A stretch of 64,000 nucleotides of DNA from JAFAGO01 sp031987605 (GTDB lineage: Bacteria > Bacteroidota > Bacteroidia > Flavobacteriales > Weeksellaceae). The position numbers and the translations under genes are program-made. Below are positions 26,101 through 34,630 of this stretch, one piece after another. The notes beneath the pieces were generated by a model. It did not search any database. It was not told the origin of the DNA and was given only the letters and a program-made list of their open reading frames with translations. Position 1 is the first letter of the stretch. Every line of letters starts with the position of its first letter. The stretch lies in assembly GCA_031987605.1 (NCBI GenBank), contig DALZZF010000003.1, forward strand, positions 1-64,000, given 5' to 3'.

Positions 26101-26169
26101 AATCTTCAAAATCCATGTGATAATAAGCTATATTGAGCGAATAATTCCGTTTCGCAAACTTACAAAAAC
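26101..26169. repeat. 69-bp direct repeat, copy 2 (orphan ureohydrolase 5' end)
   Basis: A perfect copy of 18161-18229. On the minus strand it holds a -7 box (TAAGTTTG), the ureohydrolase 5' leader, ATG and four more codons, and is then cut off by the end of the inserted block. No gene continues from it. It marks the right border of the insertion, next to the metallo-hydrolase gene. Confidence 0.95.
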
Positions 26170-26241
26170 TTTCAGGTACAACGGTGATAAAGATTTTTTA
26201 AGAGAGAAACACCTCTTTGAAAATGATTCCAAAATCGTAAA

Positions 26242-27141
26242 TCAAATTCGTCCCTGCGATTTCAGTTTCCAGTAGCGTAAAAGTCCGGCAACCGACATCC
26301 AGCTTGGATTGGCGTATTCGTACACTTGAATTTCGTGCTCATTCAAACCGTATGCGGAAAGTTGGTTTTTGGTATAATCCATAAATTTCGGAGTGATGAT
26401 TTCGGGAAGATCACCGGATTCAAAATACGGTTTCATCCAGTTTGCCCAATTATCAAGAATCACTTCCAATTCTTCCAAATGTTGATGGGGATTTTCAATT
26501 CTCCCGAAATGAGTTAAATATAATGCTTCGGGATTTTCATTCTTTAATTTTGCAATGGAATTTTTCCACAATTCAAGATTAATATCAGGAGGCGGACAAG
26601 GCGGAACAACCGGTCCGTTCCCGATTTTCACTCCGCCAACATCGCCGGTGAAAATCACATTTCCGATTTTATAAGCATTGTGATGAATGGCGTGTCCCGG
26701 CGTATAAATTGCTTTTATTTCGTGCCCGCCAATTTTTAAAATATCCTGATCGTCTACGGCAATCAGCTGTTCTTCGGAAATCGGTTCCATATTTCCCCAA
26801 AGTCTTTCCATATCGTCCTGATAAATCATTTTGGCGGAATTCCAAAGTTTTTCAGGATTTTGCAAATGGGGCAAACCAATAGGATGAACGTAAATTTTTG
26901 CTCCGAGATCTGCAAATTTCCATGCGGCTCCGGCATGATCGAAATGAATATGCGTGAGCAGCAAATGCTTTACATCTTCCACTTTGTAACCGTGATTTTC
27001 GATGGCGGATTTCAAATGTTCGGAGGTGGTTTCCGGTCCGCTTTCAATTAAAATAAGTCCGTCTTCGGAAGGAATTAAAAAAGAGCCGATGGCTTTTTCG
27101 GTGTCTAAAAATTTAAGGTCAAGAATTTGAATTTCGTTCAT
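26242..27141 (-). CDS. Metallo-beta-lactamase-fold hydrolase
   Basis: A 299-residue MBL-fold enzyme. The zinc motif THIHFDHAG is at residues 63-71; later ligands are in TPGHAIHHNAY (about 148-158), FTGDVGG and LTHFG (about 215). Such enzymes hydrolyse thioesters, lactones or related bonds; no substrate can be named. No signal peptide, so cytoplasmic. It lies between topA and the ureohydrolase gene, all leftward, and has its own -7 box TATATTTG at 27172-27165, overlapping the topA terminator. Confidence 0.88.
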   Translation of the reverse strand: MNEIQILDLKFLDTEKAIGSFLIPSEDGLILIESGPETTSEHLKSAIENHGYKVEDVKHLLLTHIHFDHAGAAWKFADLGAKIYVHPIGLPHLQNPEKLWNSAKMIYQDDMERLWGNMEPISEEQLIAVDDQDILKIGGHEIKAIYTPGHAIHHNAYKIGNVIFTGDVGGVKIGNGPVVPPCPPPDINLELWKNSIAKLKNENPEALYLTHFGRIENPHQHLEELEVILDNWANWMKPYFESGDLPEIITPKFMDYTKNQLSAYGLNEHEIQVYEYANPSWMSVAGLLRYWKLKSQGRI

Positions 27142-27176
27142 ATTTCAGAGGTTTGCTATTTTCTCAAATATAAAAA

Positions 27177-27202
27177 AAACCACCGACAAATGCCGATGGT
27201 TT
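27177..27202 (-). terminator. Terminator of topA
   Basis: A 9-bp stem with one G-U pair (27177-27185 with 27194-27202) is followed on the minus strand by eight T residues. It lies 22 nt after the topA stop and overlaps the promoter of the metallo-hydrolase gene. Confidence 0.8.
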
Positions 27203-27224
27203 CTTATTTATTTCAAGATAATTC

Positions 27225-29762
27225 CTACTTCTTTTTAGGAGCCGATTTTTTCGCAGTTGGTTTTTTGGCGGCTGGTTTTTTGGTTTCTTTAAAAGCGTTT
27301 TTATCTTCTGCCGTGATCCATTTTTTCACTTCATCCAAAGAAATTTCTTTCAATTCTTCTGCCGTGTATTTTTCGCCGTCTTTGTTTTTCGGAAGTTTAA
27401 TCATCGCTTTTTTGAAACGGATAAAAGGTCCCCATCTTCCGTTTTCGATGGAAATCTTTTCTTTTTCCCATTGCTGAATGTAGCGGTTGGCTTCTTTTTC
27501 CAGTTTGGCTTCAATCAGTTCATTGATGTCGTTCTGAGAAAGATGGTCGAAATCGTATTTTTTCGGAACATTGATAAACAAACTCTGATATTTAATGAAT
27601 GGGCCGAATCTTCCCACGCCTTTTGTAACCGGTTCTCCTTTATATGTGGCAATCGGAGCGTCGGCTTTTTGTTTTTCACGGATCATTTCCTCCGCCAAAT
27701 CCTGATCCACGGAAAAAGGATCGGTTCCTTTCGGAAGTGAAATAAAAGCTTCACCAAATTTCACATAAGGACCGAATCTTCCGACACCAATCGAAACCGT
27801 TTTGCCTTCATATTCTTTTAAATCAAAAGGAATTTTAAACAAATCCAGTGCTTCTTCCAGAGAAATAGTGGCAATATTTTGTGACGGAAGCAGACTGGCA
27901 AACTTTGGTTTTTCTTCATCATCCGATTCTCCGATTTGCACCATTGGTCCAAATCTTCCGATGCGAACGTGAATGTTTTTGCCGGATTTCGGATCCTTCC
28001 CTAAAATTCTTTCTCCTGTAGCACGATCTGCATGTTCTTCCACATCTTCAATTCTCGGGCGGAATTTGGAGTAGAAATTGGTCATCATTTCTTTCCATTG
28101 TTCTTTTCCGTCGGCAATTTCATCGAAACCTTCTTCTACTTTTGCCGTGAATCCGTAATCTAAAATTTCATTGAAATTATTCACCAGAAATTCATTCACG
28201 ACTTCGCCGATGTCGGTCGGAACAAATTTATTTTTATCACCTCCGAATTTTTCGGTCAATACTTCTTTTTTCACTCCTGATTTCCCCAAAGTCATTTTTA
28301 CGATTTCGCGTTCGTGAGGAAGAATTTCCCGTTTATCTACATATTCTCGGTTCTGAATGGTCTGAATGGTCGGCGCATATGTGGAAGGGCGACCAATCCC
28401 CAATTCTTCGAGTTTTCTTACCAGTCCAGCTTCTGTATATCGTGCTGCCGGTTTGGTAAATTTTTCTGTGGCGGTGATTTTTTTATAGGATAACGGCTCC
28501 CCGATTTTCACTTTCGGAAGCAGCTTTTCGTTGTTTTCTTCGTCGTCATCTTCCCGGGTAACTTCATATACTTTCAGGAAACCATCAAAAACAATGACTT
28601 CGCCCTGTGCTTCAAAAGACTGTGGCAATGCAGAATTTCCGATTTCAATAACCGTTTTTTCGATCTTCGCATTTTCCATTTGGGATGCCAGTGTTCTTTT
28701 ATAAATCAACTGATACAATTTATTCAATTGTACATCGCTGATGGATTTTACTGAAAAATCGGTGGGACGAATCGCCTCATGCGCTTCTTGTGCAGATGCG
28801 GATTTCGTGGTGTAATTTCTCGGTTTTGAATATTTATCGCCGTATTCAGAAAGAATCTGCGCTTTGGCTCCGTTAATCGCTTCCTGAGAAAGATTCACGG
28901 AATCGGTTCTCATATAAGTAATGAAACCTTCTTCGTACAAACGCTGGGCAACACGCATAGTTGTGGTAACGCCGTAGCCTAATTTGTTGGAGGCTTCCTG
29001 CTGCAATGTAGAAGTGGTAAATGGTGCGGAAGCGCTTCTGGTTCCCGGTTTTTTTTCTACATTCAGGACTTTGAAATCCGTATTTTGGGATTGTTCAAGA
29101 AATTTTTCTGCATCGGATTCTCTTTCAAAATCTTTTTTCAGTTTGGCAGCGATATCCTGATTGGCAGCATTTTGAAAAATTCCTTCTACTTTATAAGATG
29201 CTTTTGGTTTAAAAGCACGAATTTCCTGCTCGCGCTCCACAATCAATCGCACCGCAACAGACTGCACTCTTCCGGCGGAAAGTCCGGTTTTAATTTTTTT
29301 CCAGAGTACCGGCGACATTTCAAAACCTACGATCCGATCCAAAACTCTTCTTGCCTGTTGTGCATTTACGAGATTCTGATCGATTTTTCTTGGATTTTCA
29401 ACGGCTTTCAGGATTGCGTTTTTGGTAATTTCGTGGAAGACAATTCTTTTGGTATTCTCGTCTTTCAGTTTCAGTTCCTGCGCAAGATGCCAGGCAATGG
29501 CTTCTCCTTCGCGGTCTTCATCGGAAGCCAGCCAAACCGTGTCAGCTTTTTTTACTGCGGCTTTCAGTTCGGTTACGATTTTTTTCTTGTCGGGAGACAC
29601 TTCATAATCGGGCGTAAAGGTTTCCAGATCAATGCCCATTCCCTTTTTCGGTAAATCCCGAATGTGCCCGAAACTGGATTTCACTTCGAAATCCTTTCCC
29701 AGATATTTCTGAATGGTTTTTGCTTTTGCTGGTGACTCTACGATGACAAGATTTTTGGACAT
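27225..29762 (-). CDS. topA: DNA topoisomerase I (type IA)
   Basis: An 845-residue enzyme that relaxes negative supercoils by single-strand passage. It begins MSKNLVIVESPAKAKTIQKY with the Toprim domain (DEDREGEAIAWHLAQEL near 100). The active-site Tyr is in EGFITYMRTDSVNLS (about 285-299). Instead of zinc ribbons the C-terminus holds four repeats built on GR(F/W)GP and a Lys/Ala tail (KKPAAKKPTAKKSAPKKK), as in other Bacteroidota. The frame opens at 29783, but the conserved start is the Met at 29762. A -7 box TACTTTTG is at 29788-29781. Confidence 0.95.
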   Translation of the reverse strand: MSKNLVIVESPAKAKTIQKYLGKDFEVKSSFGHIRDLPKKGMGIDLETFTPDYEVSPDKKKIVTELKAAVKKADTVWLASDEDREGEAIAWHLAQELKLKDENTKRIVFHEITKNAILKAVENPRKIDQNLVNAQQARRVLDRIVGFEMSPVLWKKIKTGLSAGRVQSVAVRLIVEREQEIRAFKPKASYKVEGIFQNAANQDIAAKLKKDFERESDAEKFLEQSQNTDFKVLNVEKKPGTRSASAPFTTSTLQQEASNKLGYGVTTTMRVAQRLYEEGFITYMRTDSVNLSQEAINGAKAQILSEYGDKYSKPRNYTTKSASAQEAHEAIRPTDFSVKSISDVQLNKLYQLIYKRTLASQMENAKIEKTVIEIGNSALPQSFEAQGEVIVFDGFLKVYEVTREDDDEENNEKLLPKVKIGEPLSYKKITATEKFTKPAARYTEAGLVRKLEELGIGRPSTYAPTIQTIQNREYVDKREILPHEREIVKMTLGKSGVKKEVLTEKFGGDKNKFVPTDIGEVVNEFLVNNFNEILDYGFTAKVEEGFDEIADGKEQWKEMMTNFYSKFRPRIEDVEEHADRATGERILGKDPKSGKNIHVRIGRFGPMVQIGESDDEEKPKFASLLPSQNIATISLEEALDLFKIPFDLKEYEGKTVSIGVGRFGPYVKFGEAFISLPKGTDPFSVDQDLAEEMIREKQKADAPIATYKGEPVTKGVGRFGPFIKYQSLFINVPKKYDFDHLSQNDINELIEAKLEKEANRYIQQWEKEKISIENGRWGPFIRFKKAMIKLPKNKDGEKYTAEELKEISLDEVKKWITAEDKNAFKETKKPAAKKPTAKKSAPKKK

Positions 29763-29884
29763 ACGGGAAAAAATTTCTTGCAAAAGTAGAAACTTTTTTA
29801 TTATTCACGCTTTTTAAGCAAAATTTTGAATGTTTAATGTTGGAAATGTTTACTTTTAAATATTGATAATGAGATTGTTTTACC

Positions 29885-31363
29885 ATGAATATCCTTCAAA
29901 ATATTATCGAAACGGAAACGTACAAAAGTATTTTGTATTTTGTTCTGGGAGGACTTTTCTCACTTTTCACCTATCATCTCTTCCGGTATTATAATACCAA
30001 AAAGCTCTCTTATTTATTATACAGTTTCTACTGCTTGTGTTCATTTGCCGCGTATATTCCGCTTGTTGAAAACGGATTCTTAGAGGATTTTGCGAATCAT
30101 TACCATTGGGATGTGATGACGAAAGATTATCTCACCACCGTTTATAATTGTATTTATTTTCTGTTTTTTACAGCTTTTCTTGATTTAAAAAAGATTAATT
30201 CCAGATTTTATCATTGGATTATTTATCCGGTTTTAGCCATTCTGGTGCTTTCTTCTGTTTTTTTCGCTGTTGCTCATTTTACAGATCACCCGGTGATTTA
30301 CAAAAATTTTATCGGGTATTTCACTCTATATATTTGTGGGCTTACGGTATTTTCGTTTATTATTCTCATGCGGATTCGCAATCCTTTGAAGTGGTACATC
30401 ATTGTTGGAGGAATCATGCTGTTTATCACTTCGATGATTGGTGAAAAAGTGGTTCGTGAATTTTTAAATATTGACTATAAAACCGGTGATTTTGTGTTCT
30501 TTGTCGGGTTGCTTGTGGAAAACACCTTATTTGGTCTTGCACTGGGACATCAACAACGGACGGAGTACAGAGAACGTGTGGGCTTTCAGGAAAATTTAGT
30601 TCGCGAACTGAAAAACAACGAAACCCTCCGAAAAGAAATCGCCTGGAAAAACGAAGAAAAACTCATTGCAGAAAACGAAAAAATTAAAATTGAAAGAGAA
30701 AATACCGAACTGGCTCTTGCCGCACTTCGAAGCCAGATTAATCCGCATTTTATTTTCAATACGCTGAATTCCATCAAACTGTATATTCTAAGCAATGATC
30801 CTGAAAATGCCGCCAATTATCTTCAAAAATTTTCAAGGCTGATCCGGTTGATTCTCAACGCGTCTTTTCAGAGAAATTCTTCACTGGAAACCGAATTGGA
30901 AATTATCAAACTCTATGTTGCCATTGAAAATCTGCGATTCAATAATGAAATCGTTTTTACTATTCATCAGGATTCAAAAATGGATTTGCATTTGGTTCCG
31001 GTTCCTCCTTTATTTTTACAGCCTTACCTTGAAAATGCAATCTGGCACGGCATTACCTCAACCGAAAAAAAGGAAATCAGCATCACCGTTTCCGAACGAT
31101 CAGATTATATTGAAATTACGATTGAAGATTCCGGTGTCGGGATCAAAAATTCAAAACACCAGAATTCCTCCACAAAAAGAAAATCATACGGAACCAAAAT
31201 TGCTGCCGATTCCCTGAATCAGTTTTTCAATTCAAACGTGGAAATTCTGACGGAAGACCTCGGCGAAAGTTCATCAAAATCCAGCGGAACAAAAGTAACC
31301 ATCCGCATTCCCATTAATCAAAAAGGTGGAATTGAAAACTCAAACGAAAATTTATTAAACTAA
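29885..31363 (+). CDS. LytS/YesM-type sensor histidine kinase with multi-pass sensor
   Basis: A 492-residue kinase. Residues 1-215 hold about seven hydrophobic segments, a 7TM-type sensor. A coiled coil covers about 222-275. The His_kinase region has the phosphorylated His288 in LRSQINPHFIFNTLNSIK, and the ATPase part has FLQPYLENAIWHGI (N-box) and ITIEDSGVGI (G1). Such kinases normally pair with LytTR response regulators, but none is adjacent here: topA is divergent and the next gene is a TonB receptor. Orphan status may reflect a regulator elsewhere in the genome. Confidence 0.88.
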   Translation: MNILQNIIETETYKSILYFVLGGLFSLFTYHLFRYYNTKKLSYLLYSFYCLCSFAAYIPLVENGFLEDFANHYHWDVMTKDYLTTVYNCIYFLFFTAFLDLKKINSRFYHWIIYPVLAILVLSSVFFAVAHFTDHPVIYKNFIGYFTLYICGLTVFSFIILMRIRNPLKWYIIVGGIMLFITSMIGEKVVREFLNIDYKTGDFVFFVGLLVENTLFGLALGHQQRTEYRERVGFQENLVRELKNNETLRKEIAWKNEEKLIAENEKIKIERENTELALAALRSQINPHFIFNTLNSIKLYILSNDPENAANYLQKFSRLIRLILNASFQRNSSLETELEIIKLYVAIENLRFNNEIVFTIHQDSKMDLHLVPVPPLFLQPYLENAIWHGITSTEKKEISITVSERSDYIEITIEDSGVGIKNSKHQNSSTKRKSYGTKIAADSLNQFFNSNVEILTEDLGESSSKSSGTKVTIRIPINQKGGIENSNENLLN

Positions 31364-31409
31364 ATATCAATAAATTACATATAAAAAAATCAATTTCTTT
31401 AGATTTTTC

Positions 31410-31440
31410 TTTGTCAGAAAATTTCTTTAGTCTACTTTTG
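31410..31440 (+). promoter_or_regulatory. Consensus promoter of the leader peptide-TonB receptor unit
   Basis: TTTG (31410-31413), a 19-nt spacer and TACTTTTG (31433-31440) match the Bacteroidota primary promoter exactly. The transcript should start near 31446, about 15 nt before the leader-peptide ATG. The -7 box lies inside the inverted repeat at 31428-31450. Confidence 0.75.
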
Positions 31441-31450
31441 CGGTAGACTA
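31428..31450. promoter_or_regulatory. Perfect inverted repeat over the -7 box, candidate operator
   Basis: TAGTCTAC (31428-31435), a 7-nt gap and GTAGACTA (31443-31450) form a perfect dyad that covers the -7 element and the expected start site, the place a repressor would bind. The form is reminiscent of sites of Rrf2-type sulfur or cysteine regulators, but that comparison is from memory. Confidence 0.6.
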
Positions 31451-31460
31451 ATTGAAAATA

Positions 31461-31550
31461 ATGAATCTTTTATCTCAAGTTTTCCCTTGTAAAATGTGTC
31501 CAATGATGATCTGTATGAGCAACATTGCGGGGAACTCTTGTATTATTTAA
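31461..31550 (+). CDS. Cys/Met-rich 29-residue leader peptide
   Basis: ATG to TAA encodes 29 residues with four Cys (10, 13, 18, 27) and five Met (1, 12, 15, 16, 19); the central run is CKMCPMMICMS. All Cys codons are TGT. The reading frame begins about 15 nt after the predicted transcript start and is followed by stop codons in all three frames (31548-31571), then by the terminator at 31576. This is the arrangement of a transcription-attenuation leader. A structural or metal-binding role for the peptide is the alternative. It resembles no family I can name. Confidence 0.65.
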   Translation: MNLLSQVFPCKMCPMMICMSNIAGNSCII

Positions 31551-31575
31551 TAACTAACTAAACTAAATAGCAGAG

Positions 31576-31602
31576 AGCCTTGTTCAACAACAAGGCTTTT
31601 TT
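31576..31602 (+). terminator. Intrinsic terminator between leader peptide and TonB receptor
   Basis: A perfect 9-bp stem AGCCTTGTT / AACAAGGCT (31576-31584 with 31589-31597, loop CAAC) is followed by T residues to 31602. Only 21 nt separate it from the receptor ATG at 31624, too few for another promoter, so the receptor should be expressed only by read-through. Confidence 0.85.
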
Positions 31603-31623
31603 ATGACTTAAAATTTAAAAAAT

Positions 31624-34350
31624 ATGAAAAAACAAAAACAACTGATTGCTGCTTTATTCTTTACAGGATTGGGGATTTCCAATCTTTATGCGCAGCAAAC
31701 CACCGATTCTACAAAAACCACAACCATAGAAGAAACCGTAATTCTCGGTTCCAGAAGCGGGGCGCGAACCAAAACAGACAGCCCGGTTCCGGTAGATGTT
31801 TTCAACCTGAAACAGGAATCGGTTGTACTTCCGCAAACCAATATCAACCAGATTCTGAATAGCATTGCACCTTCATTTACTTCAGTAGTACAAACCAGTG
31901 CAGACGGAAGCGACCATTCCGATCCCGCGCAACTTCGCGGATTAGGTCCTGATCAGGTTTTGGTACTTGTAAACGGAAAAAGAAGACATACTTCCGCCTT
32001 GGTAAATGTAAACGGAACACCGGGAAGAGGAACGGTAGGAACCGACTTGAATGCCATTCCTTCTTTTGCCGTAAATAATATTGAAGTTTTAAGAGACGGC
32101 GCTGCCGCACAATATGGTTCGGACGCCATTGCCGGAGTAATTAACGTTGGATTAAAAAGAGATACCGGAAAATTAAGCGGTCAGTTTACCTATGGTGGAA
32201 ATTTAACCCCAACCGCAAACGACCATACCGGAGATTTCGACGGACAGAATGTTCAGATCGACCTCAACTATGGAAATAAAATCGGGAAACGAGGTGGTTT
32301 TTATAATTTAACATGGAGTTCCCAGTTCAGAAATCCAACCTACAGAGCCGGAACCGAAAGCGGAAATCTTTTCAATGCCTACAACGCTATCGAACAGCGC
32401 GCGCTGGAAAACGGGGTAAATCTTTCTTCACTCTTTACCAATATCGGCAGTACGCCAAATGCCAGCGAACTTATTAATTACATTCATCAGTACGCTCAGG
32501 ATGTAAATTATTTTTCCTCAGATTTTCAAAACCAGATTCAGGGAGCGGGAACCATTACTGATTTACAGACAATCCTGGGCACCGATTATACAGAACAGGA
32601 GTTGGCGTATCGCGGATTGAGCAGAAAGGATTTCAACATGAAAGTAGGACAATCCAAACTGAGCAACCATCAGCTTTTTGCCAATATCGAAGTTCCGGTA
32701 AGCGATACTTGGAAAGTATATACTTTTGGAGGATACAGCTACAGAAGCGGAACTTCCGGAGGTTTCTACAGAAGACCAAACCAAAGCAGAACTTTCACAG
32801 GATTGCACATCAACGGTTATCTTCCGGAAATTGGCACCGATATTCAGGATCTTTCCATTGCAGCCGGAATTAAAGGCGACTGGAAAGGTTGGGATGTTGA
32901 TTTCAGCAATACTTTTGGACAAAACACTTTTGATTACACCATAAAAAATACAGGAAACACCTCTCTGAGATTTGCTTCTCCGGATTCTTTTAAAGCGGGT
33001 GGACTTCAGTTTTCTCAAAACACATTAAATCTGGATTTTTCCAAAAATTTTGATGTCTGGCAAGGTTTGAATGTGGCTTTCGGAGCAGAACACCGCTATG
33101 AAAATTACAAAATTTCCGCAGGTGAAGAAGCCTCCTATGCCACATACGATGTAAACGGAAATGTGTGGGATGGAACCACCGCTCGCCCAACTGATTTCTT
33201 TGGAAACGCACTTGCCGGAGGTTCACAGGTTTTTGGAGGATTTCTACCGGATAACGCCATCAACAAAAGCCGTCAGTCTGTTGCAGCCTATGCCGATGTA
33301 GAATTTAATTTCACAAACTGGCTTCTGGTAGATGCTGCTTTACGCTATGAAAACTATTCGGATTTTGGTTCCACTTTTAATTATAAGCTGGCTTCCAGAA
33401 TCAAACTTGCGGACAATCTGAATTTCCGATTTGCTGGATCCACAGGATTCCGTGCGCCATCCATTCAGCAAATTTACTTTAACCAGTCTTCTTCCCTTTT
33501 CACCAACGGAGAATTACTACAGGTCGGAACTTTCAGTAATGATTCCCAGATTGCAAAATTTCTCGGAATCCCAAGTTTGAAACAGGAAACTTCGAAATCG
33601 GTAAGCGCAGGTTTTACCTATAAAATTCCGGATGCTAACCTTACCTTTACCGTGGACGGTTATTTCATCCGGATCGACGACCGTATTCTGTTGACCGGAC
33701 AGTTTGCGAAATCATCAGTTCCTGCTGAAGCACAAGAGGTTTATACAGAATTAGGCATTAACGCCGCTCAGTTTTTCACCAATGCTATTGATACCGAAAC
33801 GAAAGGACTGGATTTTGTCGCCACGCATACCGCACGTTTTTCAGATTTCAAACTCGACAATAATTTTGCGTTCAACATCAACAGAACCAAAAAAGTGGGG
33901 GCTATTCATTCCAGCGGTTTGCTTCAAAGTGAAAATCTTGAAAGCACCTATTTTTCCGAAAGTGCCAGAATTTATTTAGAAGAAGCAGTACCACATACCA
34001 AAGCAACGCTTTCCCACAATCTTTCATGGAAAGACCTCACTTTCTACCTGAGAAATACCTATTACGGAAAAGCAACTTCGCCGGATAATATCGATGTAAA
34101 TGGAGACGGAATAAAAGATCCTCAGGAACACCAAACCATTGAAAGCAGAATCATTACTGATTTATCTCTGGCGTATCAGTTTACAAAAGAAGTAGGTTTG
34201 ACTTTGGGCGTGAACAACCTTTTTGATCTCTACCCCACTAAAAATCTTACGGCATCTACCAATAACGATCAGTTTATATATTCAAGATCAACCGCACAAT
34301 TCGGGCTGAACGGAAGATATGTTTTTGCTCGACTAAATTTTTCGTTTTAA
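31624..34350 (+). CDS. TonB-dependent outer-membrane receptor behind a sulfur-amino-acid-rich leader
   Basis: A 908-residue TonB-dependent transporter. The signal peptide ends NLYAQ (about 20-24). Then come TTIEETVILGSRSGART, a TonB-box-like region, and the plug with DPAQLRGLGPDQVLVLVNGKRRH, TPGRGTVGTDLNAIP and VLRDGAAAQYGSDAIAGVIN. The barrel ends FARLNFSF, with a terminal aromatic. It has no carboxypeptidase-like or STN domain and no SusD partner, so it resembles an iron/organic-ligand receptor rather than SusC. The ligand is unknown; the leader upstream suggests a link to sulfur-amino-acid supply. Confidence 0.9.
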   Translation: MKKQKQLIAALFFTGLGISNLYAQQTTDSTKTTTIEETVILGSRSGARTKTDSPVPVDVFNLKQESVVLPQTNINQILNSIAPSFTSVVQTSADGSDHSDPAQLRGLGPDQVLVLVNGKRRHTSALVNVNGTPGRGTVGTDLNAIPSFAVNNIEVLRDGAAAQYGSDAIAGVINVGLKRDTGKLSGQFTYGGNLTPTANDHTGDFDGQNVQIDLNYGNKIGKRGGFYNLTWSSQFRNPTYRAGTESGNLFNAYNAIEQRALENGVNLSSLFTNIGSTPNASELINYIHQYAQDVNYFSSDFQNQIQGAGTITDLQTILGTDYTEQELAYRGLSRKDFNMKVGQSKLSNHQLFANIEVPVSDTWKVYTFGGYSYRSGTSGGFYRRPNQSRTFTGLHINGYLPEIGTDIQDLSIAAGIKGDWKGWDVDFSNTFGQNTFDYTIKNTGNTSLRFASPDSFKAGGLQFSQNTLNLDFSKNFDVWQGLNVAFGAEHRYENYKISAGEEASYATYDVNGNVWDGTTARPTDFFGNALAGGSQVFGGFLPDNAINKSRQSVAAYADVEFNFTNWLLVDAALRYENYSDFGSTFNYKLASRIKLADNLNFRFAGSTGFRAPSIQQIYFNQSSSLFTNGELLQVGTFSNDSQIAKFLGIPSLKQETSKSVSAGFTYKIPDANLTFTVDGYFIRIDDRILLTGQFAKSSVPAEAQEVYTELGINAAQFFTNAIDTETKGLDFVATHTARFSDFKLDNNFAFNINRTKKVGAIHSSGLLQSENLESTYFSESARIYLEEAVPHTKATLSHNLSWKDLTFYLRNTYYGKATSPDNIDVNGDGIKDPQEHQTIESRIITDLSLAYQFTKEVGLTLGVNNLFDLYPTKNLTASTNNDQFIYSRSTAQFGLNGRYVFARLNFSF

Positions 34351-34389
34351 GAAAAAATAAAAAATAGGGGATTTGTTTTTTTAAAGGGA

Positions 34390-34422
34390 GCCTCTTCGGA
34401 ATTTTTCCGAAGGGGCTTTTTT
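34390..34422 (+). terminator. Terminator of the TonB receptor gene
   Basis: A 12-bp stem with one G-U pair (GCCTCTTCGGAA at 34390-34401, TTCCGAAGGGGC at 34405-34416) is followed by six T. It lies 39 nt after the receptor stop. From here to 34584 no gene is seen. Confidence 0.88.
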
Positions 34423-34584
34423 ATTCTCAATAATTATTCGTGAATTGCAGAAGGATGATGATTTGCTGATGACTACCTAAAATCTAAAAAATTCAAACAG
34501 AAAACTGCGCCCACCCCAGAAATTATGTGCATGGTTTAGTACCCGAGAATTACACATGCATAAGAATTACAGAAACAAAAAATG

Positions 34585-34615
34585 AAGGTGGCAAATGAAA
34601 ATTGCCACCTTTTTT
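34585..34615 (-). terminator. Bidirectional-type terminator after the AAA_14 gene
   Basis: A perfect 10-bp stem AAGGTGGCAA / TTGCCACCTT (34585-34594 with 34602-34611) has a T-run on the plus strand and a T-rich tract on the minus strand. It lies 15 nt past the stop of the leftward ATPase gene. Confidence 0.75.
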
Positions 34616-34630
34616 ATGCAGAAAATAGTT

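Noticed and set aside
26166..26235. Plus-strand translation between repeat copy 2 and the metallo-hydrolase gene that reads like a protein fragment (KDFLREKHLFEND)
   Set aside because: Only about 25 codons, no start, and no known family; chance cannot be excluded.
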